This document shows, piece after piece, positions 16,489-19,499 of a DNA stretch of 19,499 nt. The stretch lies in assembly GCA_964393115.1 (NCBI GenBank), contig CAYMST010000067.1, positions 1-19,499 on the forward strand. The letters are read 5' to 3'. The notes below the pieces were generated by a model, which did no database searches, had not been told where the DNA came from, and saw only the letters and a list, made by a program, of their open reading frames with translations. The DNA is from CAYMST01 sp964393115. GTDB lineage: Bacteria; Bacteroidota; Bacteroidia; Cytophagales; Cyclobacteriaceae. Numbering within the stretch: the first letter of the stretch is position 1; each line of letters starts with the position of its first letter. The translations under genes were made by a program, and so were the position numbers.

Positions 16489-18117
16489 ATGAAACAACTT
16501 ATATTGATCAAAACCCTGTTCTTTTGTCAGCTGATTACGAGTTATGCTCAAGAGGGAGCATCACACCGAATGGTCGGACAGATAAATACCTCCTACAACG
16601 AGTCTAAGCCAGTTGTAGGCAGTGATCCTAATGTTTTGTATTTTACAAGGGAATATTTCCCAGGAAATACAAAAGGCAAACGAGATATTCAAGACATCTA
16701 TGTTGTACGTAAGGAGTATGGTCACTGGAATGAAAGCCAAAATATTGGTACTCCTTTGAATAATGAGGGTGCAAATGGTATAAGCGGAATATCTGGAGAT
16801 GGGAATACCATCTTACTGATCGATAGTTACTCAGGAAAAGAAAATGCAAATGGAGTAGCCATTGCCTACCGCAAAAATAATGAATGGACCACTCCTCAAG
16901 CGGTGAAGATTTTGAACTTTCAAAACGACAATCCATATGTCGACTATTCGCTATCCGCAGATGGAAAGCATATCCTAATGGCCATTGAAAATGCACAGTC
17001 ACAAGGAGATCAAGACATTTATATTAGCTCTAAAATAAAAGAGTCTTTATGGTCAGAACCTGTTAATCTAGGTACCAGCATAAATACAGCTGAGGCTGAA
17101 TTTGCACCATTCCTATCACCGGATAACCAAACCTTATTTTTTGCTTCGTATGGACATGGTTCCCTTGGACAGAGTGATATCTTTTTCTCTAGAAAAGAAG
17201 GAGAGGATTGGAAATCTTGGTCCATTCCGGAAAATATGGGACCTTCCGTAAATTCAGTAGATTTTGAAGCCTACTATTTTTATCCTCCTCATGCTAAGGA
17301 GGCCTACTTCATAAGTGATTATCGAGGTACAGAAGGCTCTAGAGATATATTTACAACACCGATTCCCAAAGAGTTACTTCCCAATATTGCCCTAGATATT
17401 GTCATTGCGATGGTCGATGAATCAGGAAATAAACTTGAAGAGGTCGAACTAGCCATCTATGATTTGGATTCAGAGAAACGAGAAATCGTTCGAACAAATA
17501 CCCATGGCGTGGCGACGGCTAAGTTAAAGATCAAGCAGAAGGTAATTATTCAAGCGAATACAAAAGGGTATATGTGTCCAGCTCAATATTTTGTGGTGAA
17601 AGACGTGTTTGAGAAGGAAAAAGGAAGCATCAAGTTGAAAATGTATACCGTTAAGCTTGGTCAAACGATGGATCTTCACGCCGTAGAATTTAATGAAGGT
17701 CAAGTGCAGAATAACCTGATAACCAGAATCCACCTTGCTAATATGAAAAGGGTCTTATTCGAGAATATAAAGGTCCGTGCCGAAATAGGTGTCCACACTC
17801 CCATGACAGGAGGATGGGATGAAGCGGTGTCGGAGGCTGAAGATAGGCTTTCGGGTTTGAAAGTAAAGATGGAAGCCAGTGGTATCTTGCTCAAGCGCCT
17901 TGACTTTGTACCTTCTGGACCTGAATTTGCCTTTGTCAATGATCGTAAACTACGGTTACTGCCCAAAACAATAGCTGATGATCGTATCGAATTTAAAATT
18001 ACTGAAATGGACTGGTCAGAGAATTTGCTTACCGATTCTGATCAAGATGGGATTATTGATATTCGCGATGAATGCCCTCAAGAATATGGAACGCTAGAAA
18101 ATAAAGGATGTCCTTGA
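16489..18117 (+). CDS. Secreted PD40-repeat protein with degenerate OmpA-like domain and C-terminal TSP3 motif
   Basis: I use the ATG at 16489, which starts directly on a standard signal peptide (MKQLILIKTLFFCQLITSYAQ, cut about residue 20-21); an in-frame GTG lies at 16483. Residues about 40-275 contain PD40/WD40-like propeller repeats (LSADGKHILMA, LSPDNQTLFFAS, QSDIFFSRK, SRDIF). Residues about 285-365 look like a carboxypeptidase-regulatory-like beta domain. Residues about 390-503 follow the OmpA_C pattern (EIGVHT, ASGILLKRLDF, DDRIEFKI), but positions that bind peptidoglycan in OmpA (Asp of HTD, Arg of LSxRRA) are replaced. The protein ends in a calcium-type TSP3 motif (DSDQDGIIDIRDECP, about 515 on) that normally precedes OmpA. 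The likely location is the periplasm or cell surface. The domain set recalls PorE-like envelope proteins, but there is no lipobox, so a type IX role is only a possibility. Confidence 0.85.
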   Translation: MKQLILIKTLFFCQLITSYAQEGASHRMVGQINTSYNESKPVVGSDPNVLYFTREYFPGNTKGKRDIQDIYVVRKEYGHWNESQNIGTPLNNEGANGISGISGDGNTILLIDSYSGKENANGVAIAYRKNNEWTTPQAVKILNFQNDNPYVDYSLSADGKHILMAIENAQSQGDQDIYISSKIKESLWSEPVNLGTSINTAEAEFAPFLSPDNQTLFFASYGHGSLGQSDIFFSRKEGEDWKSWSIPENMGPSVNSVDFEAYYFYPPHAKEAYFISDYRGTEGSRDIFTTPIPKELLPNIALDIVIAMVDESGNKLEEVELAIYDLDSEKREIVRTNTHGVATAKLKIKQKVIIQANTKGYMCPAQYFVVKDVFEKEKGSIKLKMYTVKLGQTMDLHAVEFNEGQVQNNLITRIHLANMKRVLFENIKVRAEIGVHTPMTGGWDEAVSEAEDRLSGLKVKMEASGILLKRLDFVPSGPEFAFVNDRKLRLLPKTIADDRIEFKITEMDWSENLLTDSDQDGIIDIRDECPQEYGTLENKGCP

Positions 18118-18139
18118 TGAAACGATGCTAAAAAAACGT

Positions 18140-18149
18140 AGGTATACCT
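18140..18149. repeat. 10-base perfect palindrome between the PD40 and MscS genes
   Basis: AGGTATACCT reads identically on both strands and lies 23 bases after the PD40 stop codon. It is too short to be a terminator and has no T-run. Nothing else stands out in the 147-base gap except a weak TATCTTTA promoter-like octamer before the MscS gene. Confidence 0.2.
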
Positions 18150-18264
18150 GATGAGAACGTAAATTGAACGGATATTTAGGACTATTCCATCGATAAAACC
18201 CTTCTTTATCTTTATGATTGCAACAATTTAGCATCAAACCATTTTAAACTGTTGTGGAAAAATC

Positions 18265-19077
18265 ATGAACACAGAAGAAATCATTAGCAAATTAACAGCT
18301 ATAGCTGTGGAGTATGGACCGAAACTAATTGGTGCCATAGTTGTTTGGATCATCGGAGGAATTATCATCAAATTCTTGACCAAGGCATTTCTCAAGATGT
18401 TGGATAGGTCTAAGACTGATGCATCGTTGAAGCCATTCTTAGGTAGCTTAGTAGGCGCATTACTGAAAGTGATGCTCGTGTTGAGTGTACTCGGTATGTT
18501 AGGAGTAGAAATGACTTCGTTTATAGCTATACTAGGTGCTGCTGGTTTGGCAGTAGGCATGGCGCTGTCGGGGACTCTACAAAACTTCGCAGGTGGTGTG
18601 ATGATTTTAATTTTCAAGCCATTTAAAGTAGGTGATGTAATCGATGCACAAGGTTATATAGGAAGTGTACGAGAAATTCAAATCTTCAATACAATCCTTA
18701 AAACACCTGATAACAAAACGATCATTATTCCTAATGGAGGATTGTCGACTTCGGCTATGACGAACTTCTCTACTGAAGCACAGAGAAGGGTAGACTGGAC
18801 GATTGGCATTGGCTATGGCGATGATGTCAATAAAGCGGAAGCGGTTATCAAAAGACTTTGTGATGAAGATGAGAGAATATTAAAAGATCCGGAAGTATTT
18901 ATCGCAGTTTCAGAATTGGCAGATAGCTCAGTGAATTTCGCAGTAAGAGCTTGGGTTAACGCTGCTGACTATTGGGGTGTATTCTTTGACATGAACAAGA
19001 AAGTATACGAGGTATTCGCTCAAGAAGGTCTAAACATACCTTTCCCACAAATGGACGTTCACGTTCACAAGGATTAA
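18265..19077 (+). CDS. mscS: Small-conductance mechanosensitive channel, MscS family
   Basis: The 270-residue protein is close to the length of E. coli MscS (286). Three hydrophobic segments are visible (about 15-38, 58-84, 88-120). The third is the Gly/Ala-rich pore helix (GAAGLAVGMALSGTLQNFAGG) leading into the family signature FKPFKVGDVI and GYIGSVREIQIFNT. The beta domain contains DNKTIIIPNG, and the C-terminal alpha/beta domain ends in FPQMDVHVHKD, equivalent to the FPYPQ region. These channels form heptamers in the inner membrane and open under tension to release solutes on osmotic downshock, a reasonable need for a marine bacterium. The symbol is at family level; several MscS paralogues per genome are common. 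A strong terminator follows 43 bases after the stop, so this gene ends its transcription unit. No link to the polysaccharide genes is evident. Confidence 0.95.
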   Translation: MNTEEIISKLTAIAVEYGPKLIGAIVVWIIGGIIIKFLTKAFLKMLDRSKTDASLKPFLGSLVGALLKVMLVLSVLGMLGVEMTSFIAILGAAGLAVGMALSGTLQNFAGGVMILIFKPFKVGDVIDAQGYIGSVREIQIFNTILKTPDNKTIIIPNGGLSTSAMTNFSTEAQRRVDWTIGIGYGDDVNKAEAVIKRLCDEDERILKDPEVFIAVSELADSSVNFAVRAWVNAADYWGVFFDMNKKVYEVFAQEGLNIPFPQMDVHVHKD

Positions 19078-19119
19078 TCAACAAGCATAATAAGGTAGAA
19101 GATACCATAATTATATTGA

Positions 19120-19153
19120 CGCCATCTTCGAATAGAGGATGGCGCTTTTTTTT
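19120..19153 (+). terminator. Intrinsic terminator of the MscS gene
   Basis: CGCCATC (19120-19126) and GATGGCG (19138-19144) form a perfect 7-bp GC-rich stem with an 11-base loop, followed by C and eight T (19146-19153). It lies 43 bases after the stop codon. This is the clearest terminator in the window. Confidence 0.9.
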
Positions 19154-19210
19154 GGCTATTTAGGGGAATCTAGCGATTTTCTCTGACTACTGGATAGTGC
19201 AAAAACCTAA

Positions 19211-19499
<289 letters not shown>

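Noticed and set aside
16643..17002. Minus-strand open frame of 119 codons
   Set aside because: It is antisense to the PD40 repeats of the secreted protein and has no recognisable features.
18234..18617. Minus-strand open frame of 127 codons
   Set aside because: It is antisense to the MscS gene and its composition mirrors the hydrophobic helices of that protein; no domain or signal supports it.

Overview
The window looks like chromosomal DNA of a marine-type Bacteroidota, most likely of the Cytophagia/Flammeovirga-like kind. The evidence is two very large secreted proteins ending in Por/type IX secretion (T9SS) type A sorting domains, a lipoprotein-type S1 sulfatase, an AraC regulator fused to a membrane domain, a PD40-repeat envelope protein, a TAnnTTTG-type promoter, AT-rich start regions without clear Shine-Dalgarno sequences, and moderately low GC. 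It is draft sequence: a 32-base run of N sits at 1870-1901, and the right end dissolves into a (GT)n tract.

Left two thirds (1-14830, all minus strand): a carbohydrate-degradation block. In transcription order it holds (a) a sulfatase resembling the S1_11 group (13214-14830); (b) a 1386-aa secreted protein with an unassigned N-terminal domain, malectin-like modules, InlB-like repeats, a CBM6/35-like module, an SGNH/GDSL esterase and a T9SS signal (8572-12732); (c) a 2050-aa paralogue with the same N-terminal domain and the same middle modules, but with a DUF1593 nucleoside-hydrolase-like domain plus Sde182_C-like domain in place of the esterase (1934-8086); (d) a PL11-like rhamnogalacturonan lyase fused to the same malectin-like module, running off the left edge (1-1845). 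Each gene is separated by hairpins and by a region of several hundred bases, so these look like separate units, probably co-regulated, rather than one tight operon. The two paralogues share two short conserved motifs upstream at similar distances.

Right third (15272-19499, plus strand): a seven-TM AraC-family regulator divergent from the sulfatase, a secreted PD40 protein whose C-terminus contains what looks like a degenerate OmpA-like domain followed by a terminal thrombospondin-type-3 motif, an MscS-type mechanosensitive channel with a clear terminator, and a start-less open frame encoding a TM segment and a Gly/Cys-rich tail that runs into the GT repeat.

The working idea is that the minus-strand genes attack a sulfated, acylated, rhamnose- or uronate-containing polysaccharide outside the cell, with the AraC-type membrane protein as a candidate local regulator. 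No SusC/SusD pair lies in the window, so a complete polysaccharide utilisation locus cannot be claimed. The most novel element is the roughly 360-residue N-terminal domain shared by the two giants. It is about 90% identical between them by eye, has no function I can name, and is attached to two unrelated C-terminal domains.
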